64,000 nt of DNA, taken from Lachnospiraceae bacterium MD308 (lineage in GTDB: Bacteria > Bacillota > Clostridia > Lachnospirales > Lachnospiraceae). The stretch's first letter is position 1. Each line of letters begins with the position of its first letter. Positions 50,047 to 58,976 of this stretch are shown here, one piece after another. Position numbers and translations under genes: made by a program. Location of the stretch: assembly GCA_000403475.2 (NCBI GenBank), contig KE159796.1, positions 189,570 through 253,569 on the forward strand, written 5' to 3'. The notes beneath the pieces are model-generated. The model searched no databases. It was not told the DNA's origin and was given only the letters and a program-made list of their open reading frames with translations.

Positions 50047-52675
50047 AAGCTTTGCCGGGGACGCGGCGTATGGAGCGCTTTTTCTGATTACGGTATTATC
50101 TGTGTGGCTTTTCTGCCTGAGGCATGGATTGTTTGGAGCGAAAGTGGACTGGATCAGCCAGCACAGTGTACTGCCGGATTATTTCCGCAGGCAGTTTTAT
50201 GAGACTTTTCATTTGTTTCCGGAGTTTGCGGCAAATATTGGCGGGGGGCAGAATATTTATAATTTTTCTTACTATGGACTTTTAAGTCCAGTCATACTTC
50301 CGGCCTATTTGCTGCCGTTCGTGGAGATGGGAGATTACATGATGGCAGCCCAGTTTGTCTGCCTGACAGTTTCGGTGATGCTTCTCTACCGGTGGCTTTT
50401 GGGGCGGGGATTTGAGAAGAAAATCTGTTTTTGCGAAAGCCTGATGTTTCTCCTGTCCGGGCCGATGATCTACCACTCTTATAATCAGATTATGTTTGTA
50501 AATTACATGCCCTTTTTATGTATGGGTTTTATTGGGGTGGACAAGTATTTTGAAGAGAAAAAAAGGAGACATGGCGGTCTGCTTACCGTCAGTATATTTC
50601 TCATGATCATGACCAGCTTTTATTTTAGCATTGGGGGGATGCTTGCGCTTTCGCTTTATGGCCTGCATCATTATGTGAGAGAGCGTGAGGAGGTTCATGG
50701 GGTGTTAGATGCGGGGAAACATCCGGGTATTTGGAAGGCAGAGGCTCGGATGTTTTTGAAAGAAGGGTTTTATTTTTTGCGCTCTTTTTTAACGGCAGTG
50801 CTTATGAGCGGCGTACTGCTTCTACCTACGGCAATGGCCATGGCGGGCAGGAATGGCGGGGGTGTTGAAATCACTCTTTCGGAGCTTTTTTGGCCGAAGG
50901 TCTGTCTTGGAAGATTCTTTTATACGCCCTACGGCATGGGGCTTACGACTCTCGTCTTTACGGCGCTTGCGGCCATGGCTTTCTTTCGCAGATGGTCGGA
51001 GAGAGCGCTGGCATGGGGGTGTATAGGGATTCTTTTTCTTCCTGTATTCGCGTGGCTGCTGAACGGGGGACTCTATGTGAGGGATAAGGTGATGATTCCG
51101 TTTCTGCCCCTTATGTGTTATATGACGGCTTATTATCTAGACAGGATGCGCGTGGGCAGGCTGAGAGACGCAGCGGCAGGTGCCGGGGAAATTAAGAGGT
51201 TAAGAGCCGGCGCTTTTCGGGGAGCGATTCCTTATGTAGCTGTTTTTTGTATCTTGTGGTTACATTTTGCCCGGTACGGCACAGGGAAGTGCGGCAGGTT
51301 TGTGTTGGGGGACAGTTTGCTGATGCTGGTTTGCTACGGAATCTATTGTGTGCGGAAGAATAATTATATCATGCTGTTACCTCCCATTCTGCTGCTGGGG
51401 GTGTTTGGGAACGGGTATCATGAGGCGGCGGCAAAATATTTGGATAGAGAATTTTACGAGAAAGTGACAGACCAGGCGGTTGAAAGGCTGACAGAGAGGG
51501 CTGCGGCCCGGGAAAAAGGATTTTACCGGACGGCGCAGTTTGGTACAGAGGATGAAAATGCTGCGAATTTAAACCGGATCTGGGATATGCGTCAATATGT
51601 GCCTTCCATCTATTCTTCGCTGTATAACGATGAATACCAGAGGTTTCGAAGGGCGTTCAAGGTGCAGGAGCCTTACCGGAATTTCCTGATGCAGTCCGGG
51701 TCGGAAAATCCGATATACCGTAGGTTTATGGGGGTTAAGTACTTGATAGCGAATCGAAGTTCAAAAAAAGAGATGTCACAGGAGTATGTTCTGAAGGACA
51801 CGGAAAAGGATTGGGGACTGTATAAAAATTCTTTGGCATCTCCGGCAGCTTACGCGACAGATAAGTTGATGAGTAAGGAGGAGTATGAGGTATTGGGATT
51901 TCCGGAGAACCAGTTGTCGCTCCTTGAGGCGGCAGTGGTGGAGGAAGGAGGCGGATATGCCCAAAAAAACAGCGGCAGCAGGGAGCTTATTCCGGTGCAG
52001 ATCTCTTTGCCGAAAGAGATAGATTCTCAGAAAACAGAAACGATCAGGGCGGATATCCCGCAAACGGAAAAGCAGCCAGGATTTTTGTTTCTGCGCTTTG
52101 AGGTTGAGAATCTCAAGCCTTCGAAAGATGTGGCCGTGTGGGTGGAAGGACAGCGAAATAAGCTGACATCCAGGAAGCATTTTTACTATAACGGCAACAG
52201 GGATTTTACTTATGTGGTTCCGCTGCAGAAAGACCAGAGCAGCCTGGAGATGGTTTTTGGAGAGGGGCATTACCGGATTTTTGATATGCAGTGCTTTCTT
52301 GGGGAGCTGCCGACCCGGAGGGAGGCTGAGACGCTGTATCAGTCAGAGCTTTTGATAGATAAGGGAAAAACGAAGGGAAATGTAATAGCGGGTGATATAG
52401 ATGTGAAAAATAACGGGTATTTTATCACGATCATTCCGTATGATGAAAACTTTGAAATCTCTGTGGACGGAAAAAGTGTAAAGGTACAGAAGGTTAATAC
52501 GGCATTTTTAGGATGTAAGATTGAAAAAGGGAAGCATGAGGTTGAGATCGTCTTCCATGCACCGGGGATGGCGGCAGGGAAAATCATGTCGATCCTTGGG
52601 ATACTTATGTTTGTGTGTGTGAGTTTTGGGGCGGAAGTACTTTTATACTGGCGTAATATAACATGTAAGACTTAG
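50033..52675 (+). CDS. YfhO-family membrane glycosyltransferase
   Basis: 880 residues from the ATG at 50033 with GGGGGAGG upstream. About a dozen membrane segments fill residues 10-460, then a C-terminal outer domain (about 470-840) and a last membrane helix (about 850-873). The first outer loop after TM1 contains WISQHSVLPDYFRRQF, typical of GT-C-like enzymes with an acidic or aromatic catalytic loop. YfhO in Bacillus glycosylates lipoteichoic acid using lipid-linked sugar made by the paired CsbB/GtrB-like enzyme; that match in context supports the same role here. The pair is probably induced by the divergent two-component system. Confidence 0.85.
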   Translation: MRRDKSFAGDAAYGALFLITVLSVWLFCLRHGLFGAKVDWISQHSVLPDYFRRQFYETFHLFPEFAANIGGGQNIYNFSYYGLLSPVILPAYLLPFVEMGDYMMAAQFVCLTVSVMLLYRWLLGRGFEKKICFCESLMFLLSGPMIYHSYNQIMFVNYMPFLCMGFIGVDKYFEEKKRRHGGLLTVSIFLMIMTSFYFSIGGMLALSLYGLHHYVREREEVHGVLDAGKHPGIWKAEARMFLKEGFYFLRSFLTAVLMSGVLLLPTAMAMAGRNGGGVEITLSELFWPKVCLGRFFYTPYGMGLTTLVFTALAAMAFFRRWSERALAWGCIGILFLPVFAWLLNGGLYVRDKVMIPFLPLMCYMTAYYLDRMRVGRLRDAAAGAGEIKRLRAGAFRGAIPYVAVFCILWLHFARYGTGKCGRFVLGDSLLMLVCYGIYCVRKNNYIMLLPPILLLGVFGNGYHEAAAKYLDREFYEKVTDQAVERLTERAAAREKGFYRTAQFGTEDENAANLNRIWDMRQYVPSIYSSLYNDEYQRFRRAFKVQEPYRNFLMQSGSENPIYRRFMGVKYLIANRSSKKEMSQEYVLKDTEKDWGLYKNSLASPAAYATDKLMSKEEYEVLGFPENQLSLLEAAVVEEGGGYAQKNSGSRELIPVQISLPKEIDSQKTETIRADIPQTEKQPGFLFLRFEVENLKPSKDVAVWVEGQRNKLTSRKHFYYNGNRDFTYVVPLQKDQSSLEMVFGEGHYRIFDMQCFLGELPTRREAETLYQSELLIDKGKTKGNVIAGDIDVKNNGYFITIIPYDENFEISVDGKSVKVQKVNTAFLGCKIEKGKHEVEIVFHAPGMAAGKIMSILGILMFVCVSFGAEVLLYWRNITCKT

Positions 52676-52741
52676 GGTGACAAATTCTAGAATCCGTGGT
52701 AAGATTGGTATGAAAAAGACAGAAGAAGGGATTCAGAATTT

Positions 52742-53287
52742 ATGAAAAAAAAGGTACAGGAATATTTTGTTTATTTTATGTTGTATTCTATGATTGGATG
52801 GATATATGAAGTTTTTTTGGAGGTTGTAGTGTACCGGTGGGGATTTTCTAACCGGGGAGTGCTGTTTGGACCTTACTGTGTAATCTACGGGACTGGTGCA
52901 TTGATTCTTCTTTTTTCTCTTGGGTGGCTTATGGAGAAAAGGATATATATTGGTAAAGTGTTGGTGACGCCTTTGCTGGTTTTTCTTGGAATCATGGTTG
53001 TCACTACCGGGGTGGAGCTTATCGGGAGCTATATTATGGAGTTTACGTCAGGCGGATGGGCGTGGGATTACAGAAGGTTTGCCTTTAATTTTCAAGGACG
53101 CATTGCCCTGAATCCCAGTGTGCGCTTTGGAATCGGAGGCATGTTTTTTCTGTATGTCTTGCAACCGCTGTTTGTTAAGATGACAGAGAGGATGCCTTCG
53201 AGGGTCTTTCGTGCAGTTTTTGGGATACTGGCGATAGCGCTTGCAGCGGACACAGCCTGGCTGATAGTAAAAAGTTTTCAAGTGTGA
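52742..53287 (+). CDS. CmpB-type putative ABC transporter permease (PF06541-like)
   Basis: 181 residues with about five membrane segments. The start YFVYFMLYSMIGWIYEVFLE, then NRGVLFGPYCVIYGTGAL, and the WAWDYRRFAFNFQGRIAL block are hallmarks of the ABC_trans_CmpB family of Firmicutes. Despite the name, a transport role has not been shown and no ATPase is adjacent. It follows the YfhO gene by 66 bp and could be part of the same unit. Confidence 0.85.
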   Translation: MKKKVQEYFVYFMLYSMIGWIYEVFLEVVVYRWGFSNRGVLFGPYCVIYGTGALILLFSLGWLMEKRIYIGKVLVTPLLVFLGIMVVTTGVELIGSYIMEFTSGGWAWDYRRFAFNFQGRIALNPSVRFGIGGMFFLYVLQPLFVKMTERMPSRVFRAVFGILAIALAADTAWLIVKSFQV

Positions 53288-53294
53288 TGAAATA

Positions 53295-53323
53295 TTGACA
53301 GAACGGTCATTTGTTATTATAAT
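53295..53323 (+). promoter_or_regulatory. Consensus sigma-A promoter of the tetR gene
   Basis: TTGACA (53295-53300), a 17-bp spacer and TATAAT (53318-53323): a full-consensus promoter 53 bp before the TetR start codon. Confidence 0.8.
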
Positions 53324-53375
53324 AAACACATGTTTGAATGTTGCAGGAATGCAATAAGGTGAAAAAGGAATCGTT

Positions 53376-54023
53376 ATGCGGAAAGAGATATCAGCGGTAA
53401 ATTTTGTCAGAGAAGCGATACATATTATTACGGAAGAAGGGCTTCCGGCATTATCAGTCCGCAGGCTGGGGCGGGAGATGCATTGTAACAGCGCCAGCGT
53501 CTACTATTATTTTAATGATCTGGACGAACTGATCGCATATGCTTCTATCAAGTATTTTAACCAGTATGTGGCGGAAGTGTCCAGATGCTATAAGGCTGCC
53601 CCGGATGTATTGACCGGTTACAGGAGGGCGTGGAACTCTTTTATAGAACTTTCTTTTGAGACTCCCTTGATCTACGAAAGGCTTCTTTTTGGAAAATACA
53701 GGGACAGGCTGGGGGAAATTATCAGAGGATATAACAGGATGTTCCCTGAGAAGGTTGAGGAATTAGACCCGGATATCGTAAAGACTGTTACCGCACCCGG
53801 GTTCAGCGGATATTATGACCATCTGGTTTTAAGTCACTGTGTTGACGCGGGGATGTTCGCGAAGGAAGACGGCTGGATCATCGGGCGGACATTGAACAGC
53901 CTGTACGGATATTTTTTGAGGGACAGAATAAACTGCGGGGAAGACAAAGAGAAGATAGCTATGTTAAAGAAAGAATTTTTTGTCTGTCTGGACCGGACAT
54001 TGGAGGTGTACCGGGTGAAATAG
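53376..54023 (+). CDS. TetR/AcrR-family transcriptional regulator
   Basis: 215 residues. The N-terminal helix-turn-helix (about 5-55) reads NFVREAIHIITEEGLPALS, then RLGREMHCNSASVYYYFNDL. The rest (about 60-215) is the helical ligand-binding part (TetR_C type with a long SFIELSFETPLIYERLLFG stretch). The ligand is unknown. It has a full-consensus promoter of its own, and tandem 20-bp operator-like sequences lie just downstream in front of pepT, so it may control pepT and the following symporter. Confidence 0.9.
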   Translation: MRKEISAVNFVREAIHIITEEGLPALSVRRLGREMHCNSASVYYYFNDLDELIAYASIKYFNQYVAEVSRCYKAAPDVLTGYRRAWNSFIELSFETPLIYERLLFGKYRDRLGEIIRGYNRMFPEKVEELDPDIVKTVTAPGFSGYYDHLVLSHCVDAGMFAKEDGWIIGRTLNSLYGYFLRDRINCGEDKEKIAMLKKEFFVCLDRTLEVYRVK

Positions 54024-54045
54024 TTTTTGTCTATTTTTTTTGATT

Positions 54046-54087
54046 GTTTTAATCGCGATTAAAACATGATTAAATCACGGTTAAAAC
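54046..54087. promoter_or_regulatory. Tandem 20-bp operator-like palindromes before pepT
   Basis: GTTTTAATCGCGATTAAAAC (54046-54065) is a perfect palindrome. A second copy at 54068-54087 (GATTAAATCACGGTTAAAAC) matches it at 16 of 20 positions. Centres are 22 bp apart, so two dimers could bind the same DNA face. They lie 85-125 bp before pepT and just after the tetR gene. Confidence 0.65.
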
Positions 54088-54116
54088 AAGAATGCGGGAT
54101 GAAAGGCCATTGGTTT

Positions 54117-54145
54117 TTCACATAAATTAATATGCCGCTTATATA
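54117..54145 (+). promoter_or_regulatory. Predicted pepT promoter
   Basis: TTCACA (54117-54122), a 17-bp spacer and TATATA (54140-54145). CCGCTT and AAGCGG (54135-54152) form an inverted repeat over the -10. The tandem palindromes lie upstream of the -35, an activator-like position. Confidence 0.4.
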
Positions 54146-54171
54146 AAAGCGGGGCGTAAGGAGGATAAGAC

Positions 54172-55416
54172 ATGGAAAAATTCTATGAACAGGTACGGGA
54201 GCGCTTTATTCGCTATGCGCGTGTGGACACACAGTCTCAGGCGGGCTCAGATACGGCTCCGAGTACGATGAAGCAAAAGGACTTAGGCAGGATGCTAAGA
54301 GACGAGCTTATTTCGCTGGGAGTTCAGAATGTGACTATGAGCGACGAAGGCTGCGTCTATGGCACGATCCCGTCCAATCTGCCGGACAGCAAATGTAAAT
54401 CAGTGGGCCTTATTGCACACATGGACACTACGCCGGATGCCAGCGGCAAGGATGTGAAGCCATGGATCATGAAGGATTACCAGGGCGGGGATGTGCTTCT
54501 CAATGAGGAAAAAAATATTGTCATGGAAAGTGAAAAGTATCCAAGCCTTCGGAAATACATAGGTCAGGATCTGATTTTTACAGACGGGACTACGCTGCTT
54601 GGAGGAGATGACAAAGCGGCGGTAGCTGCCATCATGACGGCGGCGGAGTATTTCTGCAAGAATCCGGAGGTGCTTCACGGACCGATTCAGATTGGATTTA
54701 CACCTGACGAGGAAGTCGGGCGGGGTACGGAAAATTTTGACATTGAGCGTTTTGGGGCGGATATTGCATATACCGTGGACGGAGACGCTATGGGCGGACT
54801 GTCCTATGAGACATTTAACGGCGAGGAGGCGCAGCTTGTCATAAAGGGGCTGAGCGTCCATCCGGGTACGGCTTATAATATTATGAAAAATGCGGTGGAG
54901 ATCGGCGGAGAATTTATGTCCATGCTCCCTGCGCTTGAAAGGCCTCAGAATACCCGGGGGCGGGAAGGATATTATCATCCGTTTGTCTTTGAGGGAACGG
55001 TAGAGAGAGCGTTTGTCCGGTGCCTTGTCCGTGACCATGACAGACAAAGGTTTGAAGAACGGAAAAAATATATTGAAAAATGTGTGGAGCAGTTAAATGA
55101 GAGATACGGTGAAGGAACGGTAGAGATGGTCTGGGAAAACCAGTATTTCAGCATGAGAGAGGTCGTAAAAGAGGTGCCGTATATGATTGATTATGCGCGG
55201 CAGGCCATGGAGGAATGCGGCGTAGAGCCATTTGAAATTGCGATAAGAGGGGGCACAGACGGCTCGTGGCTTTCTCAGAAAGGCCTTCCCTGCCCGAATA
55301 TAACGGCTGGATACGAGAACGCTCACGGACGCTTTGAGTATGTGTCGATTCAGGCGATGGAAAAGAATGTGGAAATTCTTATCAGGCTGCTGAAAATCTT
55401 TGCTGAAAATGCGTAG
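54172..55416 (+). CDS. pepT: Peptidase T (tripeptide aminopeptidase)
   Basis: 414 residues, normal length. M20-family metal ligands are visible: IAHMDTTPDA (about 80), the bridging aspartate in LLGGDDKAAVA (about 142), the catalytic glutamates in TPDEEVGRGT (about 180), DGDAMGG (about 202) and a late GGTDGSWLS (about 362). It releases N-terminal residues from tripeptides in the cytosol. It is followed by a sodium-solute symporter gene after 11 bp, suggesting linked peptide or amino-acid use. AAGGAGG precedes the ATG. Confidence 0.95.
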   Translation: MEKFYEQVRERFIRYARVDTQSQAGSDTAPSTMKQKDLGRMLRDELISLGVQNVTMSDEGCVYGTIPSNLPDSKCKSVGLIAHMDTTPDASGKDVKPWIMKDYQGGDVLLNEEKNIVMESEKYPSLRKYIGQDLIFTDGTTLLGGDDKAAVAAIMTAAEYFCKNPEVLHGPIQIGFTPDEEVGRGTENFDIERFGADIAYTVDGDAMGGLSYETFNGEEAQLVIKGLSVHPGTAYNIMKNAVEIGGEFMSMLPALERPQNTRGREGYYHPFVFEGTVERAFVRCLVRDHDRQRFEERKKYIEKCVEQLNERYGEGTVEMVWENQYFSMREVVKEVPYMIDYARQAMEECGVEPFEIAIRGGTDGSWLSQKGLPCPNITAGYENAHGRFEYVSIQAMEKNVEILIRLLKIFAENA

Positions 55417-55427
55417 GAGGAATGAAT

Positions 55428-56849
55428 ATGAATATGTTATTTGGTTGTGTTTTAGCCTATCTGCTTTTTATGGTGGGCGTCAGTGTCTATATGAGTATGA
55501 AAAAAGTAAAAAGTTCTGATGATTTTGCAGTGGCGGGAAGAAAACTTCCTATGATCATCCTGATCGGCACGCTGCTTGCTACGTGGTGCGGCGGAGGCGG
55601 TATCACCGGAACGGCAGGATTGATCTACAGCAACGGTCCTCTCTTCGGTATACTGGTAATGTCCGGCGCTCCCCTTGGCATGATTGTCCTGTACTTTATT
55701 GCGGGAGCTGTGCGCAAGAGTACGACATACACGATTCCGGAACTTTTTGAACTGAGATACGGCGCTGCGGCGAGGTTTCTGGCAACGGTCTGCATTGTGC
55801 TTGCCTATATCGGTACTACGGCGTCACAGTTTAAGGCGGCCGGTAATATCGTTTCCATCACGACAGGAATTTCCTTTGAGACTGCTACGGTTATCTGCGT
55901 AATATTCATGGTTCTTCTGGCGCTGATCGGAGGAATGGTAAGTGTTGCCTATACGGATGCACTTTCTGCGTTTTTGATGCTGGGAGGTTTCATTGCGGGA
56001 ATTATCTGTGTGAGCGGCCAGTTTGGAGGATTCGGGCATGTTATGACAAGCTTGCCGGCAGGGAAGGATTCTTTGCTTGGCACCCTTACGATAACACAGG
56101 CGATCGGATTCGTCCTGCCTACCTTATTCCTTGTTCTGGGCGACCAGAATATGATTCAGAGATTCAGCTCTGCAAGAGACAGCAAGACGGCGAGGAAGTC
56201 AAATGTCGGGCTTGTAATTGCAGAAGTGGTCGTATGTGCGCTGATTATTCTCCTTGTTGTGTGCGCGATTGCCGCCTATCCGACAAATGATCAGCCGGAT
56301 ATTATTTTATTCCAGCTGGCGGCAGAATTTATGCCTCCTCTTCTGGGCGGGATTGTAATGGCGGCATGTATGAGTTTTATCGTTACCACAGGTGATTCTT
56401 ACCTGCTGTCCACGGCGTCCAACCTGACTTATGACATCTGGGGTCTGTACATTAAAAAAGAAGCTGATGACAGGCAGAAGATTAATGTGCTGCGTGTTTC
56501 TATTGTCATCGTGGCAGTCCTTGCGTTTGTTCTTGGCTTTTATTTCCCGGATATCCTGTCTGTGCAGTTGTATGCGTATACGATGTACGGCGCGACAATT
56601 ACTCCGGCATTGCTTTGCGCGCTGTTTTATAAGAAGGCAACAAAGGCAGGCGGGATCGCAGGAATTGTATGCGGAGCAGTCATGACAATTATATGGGATG
56701 TGATTTTAAAATCACCTGGAGGAGTTAAGAGTGCGATTGTATCTGTTCCTCTGGCGTTTATTGCCATCTTTGTTGTCAGCGCTTTGACCCAGAATGGCGA
56801 TAAGGTTTCTATTGAGGCGATTTATGCCCGGAGCGACGAGAAGGAGTAG
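55428..56849 (+). CDS. Sodium:solute symporter family transporter
   Basis: 473 residues from the ATG at 55428, 7 bases after GGAGG; an ATG at 55422 lies only one base from it. About 13 membrane segments. The SSS features are the beginning GVSVYMSMKKVKSSDDFAVA, the TWCGGGGITGTAGLIYS loop and the late SFIVTTGDSYLLSTASNL. It is paired with pepT and could import an amino acid or peptide breakdown product with Na+. It differs from the symporter at 3.9-5.3 kb and has no DUF3311 partner. Confidence 0.92.
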   Translation: MNMLFGCVLAYLLFMVGVSVYMSMKKVKSSDDFAVAGRKLPMIILIGTLLATWCGGGGITGTAGLIYSNGPLFGILVMSGAPLGMIVLYFIAGAVRKSTTYTIPELFELRYGAAARFLATVCIVLAYIGTTASQFKAAGNIVSITTGISFETATVICVIFMVLLALIGGMVSVAYTDALSAFLMLGGFIAGIICVSGQFGGFGHVMTSLPAGKDSLLGTLTITQAIGFVLPTLFLVLGDQNMIQRFSSARDSKTARKSNVGLVIAEVVVCALIILLVVCAIAAYPTNDQPDIILFQLAAEFMPPLLGGIVMAACMSFIVTTGDSYLLSTASNLTYDIWGLYIKKEADDRQKINVLRVSIVIVAVLAFVLGFYFPDILSVQLYAYTMYGATITPALLCALFYKKATKAGGIAGIVCGAVMTIIWDVILKSPGGVKSAIVSVPLAFIAIFVVSALTQNGDKVSIEAIYARSDEKE

Positions 56850-57051
56850 GCGGTTTAAACGTATTATCATCCGGGAAAATTACTTGCATTCATAGGAATA
56901 TTGTGTTATTTTAAATCTATCAGATCTGCCGGCGTTCTTGCCGGCAGAGATAAACTTAGAGGTATCAAGAGCCGTAAGGTGGTCTGATTTCCAGAGCTTT
57001 TTTCAAAGCAGAATCCAGTGATGAAAGACAAATGAAAAAGGAGTGATGCGT
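56850..57051 (+). other. Structured intergenic element of unknown identity
   Basis: TTGCAT (56884-56889), a 17-bp spacer and TATTTT could start a transcript near 56920. It would carry the perfect 9-bp hairpin TCTGCCGGC-N6-GCCGGCAGA (56925-56948), then a GC-containing stretch with TATCAAGAGCC and GGTGGTCTG, and then AGAGCTTTTTTC at 56993-57004. This looks like a small RNA or leader with a terminal T-run. I cannot match it to a known riboswitch class. Confidence 0.35.
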
Positions 57052-57099
57052 ATGGGAGTGGAAATTATTTTGCGTACTTTTCATGCAATTTTCTATTGA
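57052..57099 (+). CDS. Possible 15-residue small ORF upstream of recA
   Basis: An ATG at 57052, preceded at 8 bases by AAAAAGGAG, opens a frame of 15 codons (MGVEIILRTFHAIFY) ending in TGA. The stop overlaps the recA -35 (TTGACA at 57096). The ribosome site is good, but so short a frame may be chance. It could be the last part of the transcript from the structured element upstream. Confidence 0.25.
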   Translation: MGVEIILRTFHAIFY

Positions 57100-57151
57100 C
57101 ATTTGAAAAATTTTATACTACTATATAAACCATACAGCGAACATTCGTTCG
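57096..57151 (+). promoter_or_regulatory. recA promoter with LexA (SOS) box
   Basis: TTGACA (57096-57101), a 17-bp spacer and TACTAT (57119-57124) give a start near 57131. CGAACATTCGTTCG (57138-57151) is a perfect GAAC-N4-GTTC Gram-positive LexA/DinR box just downstream of the start, so recA is under SOS repression. Confidence 0.85.
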
Positions 57152-57172
57152 GAAACAGAAGGAGAATTGATT

Positions 57173-58285
57173 ATGGCAGGCAATGAGAATAAGCAAAAAG
57201 CATTAGACGCGGCAATCGCGAAGTTAGAGAAGGATTTTGGAAAAGGAACGGTGATGAAGCTGGGTGACCCGGCGGCCCAGGTAGTTGTTGAGACGGTTCC
57301 CACAGGGTGTCTTAGCCTGGACATCGCCCTTGGCATGGGAGGAGTTCCGAAGGGAAGGGTGGTGGAGGTTTACGGGCCGGAGTCCAGCGGTAAGACGACG
57401 GTTGCCCTCCACATGATTTCCGAGGTTCAGAAAAGAGGCGGCATTGCCGGGTTTATTGACGCGGAGCATGCCCTTGATCCAGTGTACGCGGGAAATATCG
57501 GCGTGGATATCAATGAACTGTATATCTCCCAGCCTGACAGCGGGGATCAGGCGCTTGAGATTGCAGAGACGATGGTGCGCTCAGGCGCTATGGATATTGT
57601 TGTCATTGACTCGGTGGCAGCTCTCGTTCCCAGGCAGGAGATAGAGGGAGACATGGGTGATTCCCACGTGGGCCTTCAGGCAAGGCTTATGTCCCAGGCT
57701 TTAAGGAAGCTGACGCCGGTAATCAGCAAGTCCAACTGCATCGTCATCTTTATCAACCAGCTCCGTGAAAAGGTGGGCGTGATGTTCGGGAATCCGGAGA
57801 CCACCACCGGAGGCCGGGCGCTCAAGTTCTATGCCTCTGTCCGCATGGACGTAAGGCGGATCGAGACGCTGAAACAGGGCGGGGAGATGACAGGAAACCG
57901 TACAAGGATCAAGATTGTAAAGAATAAGATAGCTCCTCCGTTTAAAGAGGCGGAATTTGACATTATGTTCGGCAAGGGCATCTCCAAGGAGGGAGATATC
58001 CTTGATCTGGCGGTGGGCCTTAATCTTGTGAACAAGAGTGGCGCATGGTTTGCCTATAACGGCGATAAGATCGGGCAGGGGCGCGAGAATGCCAAGAGCT
58101 ATCTCGCAGAGCACCCGGAGGTCATGGGCGAGCTAGATAAGAAAATCCGGGAGCACTACCAGTTTGCGGGAGCCGGGAAGGACGAAAGCTCTGACGGGAA
58201 GAAAGAAGGAGCTGTAGAGAAGCCTTCTGAGGATGTGAAGGAGCCGGCAAAGACGACGAGAAAGAGAGCGGCGAAAGAAGAGTAG
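57173..58285 (+). CDS. recA: Recombinase A
   Basis: 370 residues from the ATG at 57173 with AAGGAG 8 bases upstream. Walker [10 protein letters not shown] (about 65-73), Walker [10 protein letters not shown] (about 139-147) and the DNA-binding loops ([14 protein letters not shown], then [18 protein letters not shown]) are all intact. The C-terminal tail (about 325-370) is long, charged and low-complexity, more than in Bacillus. RecA forms filaments on single-stranded DNA, drives recombination and triggers LexA cleavage. recX follows after 17 bp. Confidence 0.97.
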   Translation: MAGNENKQKALDAAIAKLEKDFGKGTVMKLGDPAAQVVVETVPTGCLSLDIALGMGGVPKGRVVEVYGPESSGKTTVALHMISEVQKRGGIAGFIDAEHALDPVYAGNIGVDINELYISQPDSGDQALEIAETMVRSGAMDIVVIDSVAALVPRQEIEGDMGDSHVGLQARLMSQALRKLTPVISKSNCIVIFINQLREKVGVMFGNPETTTGGRALKFYASVRMDVRRIETLKQGGEMTGNRTRIKIVKNKIAPPFKEAEFDIMFGKGISKEGDILDLAVGLNLVNKSGAWFAYNGDKIGQGRENAKSYLAEHPEVMGELDKKIREHYQFAGAGKDESSDGKKEGAVEKPSEDVKEPAKTTRKRAAKEE

Positions 58286-58302
58286 GGCATTGGAGAAGAT
58301 GA

Positions 58303-58926
58303 ATGATTGTCACGAAGATAGAGGCGGCAACGAATGCCAAATATAAGGTGTATATAGATGGGGAATACGCTTTTATCCTGTATAAGAAGGAACTTTCCCG
58401 CTACCATATTGCTGCCGGGCAGGAGCTTGAGGAGGGCGTTTGGCAAAAGATCCGCACAGAGGTTATAGGCAAGCGCGCGAAGCTGCGGGCCCTGCACTTA
58501 CTGAATGATATGGGGAGGACGGAGGCGCAGCTTCGTCAAAAGCTTGAGCGGGACGGTTATACGACAGATGTGGTCGAAGAAGCAGTTTCCTATGTAAAAT
58601 CTTTTGGGTATATCAATGATGAGAATTATGCAAGGATATATATTGACAACAGAAAGAACAGGAAGAGCAGAAAAGAAATTTTTGCAAATCTTCTGCAAAA
58701 AGGGATAGACAGGGAAGTTGTGGAACGAGTATTTGAAGAATGTTATGAGGGAGAAGACGCCCGCAAAGCAATTGCACAGATATTAAAAAAGAAGCATTAT
58801 GACCCTGAAACGGCCGACAGAAAAGAGACACAGAAGATATTGGGATATTTGTCGAGAAAGGGATTTGGGTACGAAGATATATTTAGCGTTTCTGAAATGC
58901 TTGACATCTATGACAAAACAGTATAA
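58303..58926 (+). CDS. recX: RecX regulatory protein
   Basis: 207 residues. An N-terminal stretch (about 1-60; YKVYIDGEYAFILYKKELSR) is followed by the three helical repeats of RecX: ALHLLNDMGRTEAQLRQKLE, YVKSFGYINDENYARIYIDN with RKSRKEIFANLLQKGID, and a third with ILKKKHYDPETADRK. RecX binds and limits RecA filaments. It lies directly downstream of recA and is likely co-transcribed and SOS-regulated. Confidence 0.9.
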   Translation: MIVTKIEAATNAKYKVYIDGEYAFILYKKELSRYHIAAGQELEEGVWQKIRTEVIGKRAKLRALHLLNDMGRTEAQLRQKLERDGYTTDVVEEAVSYVKSFGYINDENYARIYIDNRKNRKSRKEIFANLLQKGIDREVVERVFEECYEGEDARKAIAQILKKKHYDPETADRKETQKILGYLSRKGFGYEDIFSVSEMLDIYDKTV

Positions 58927-58976
58927 AATTTAACTGTTGTATTTGTACAATGAAAACTAAATAAGGAGGTGCTCCT

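Noticed and set aside
56955-57000. SAM-I-like riboswitch (TATCAAGAG followed by GGTGG)
   Set aside because: Only the first short block resembles SAM-I; the rest of its conserved core is absent, and the nearby genes have no methionine link.
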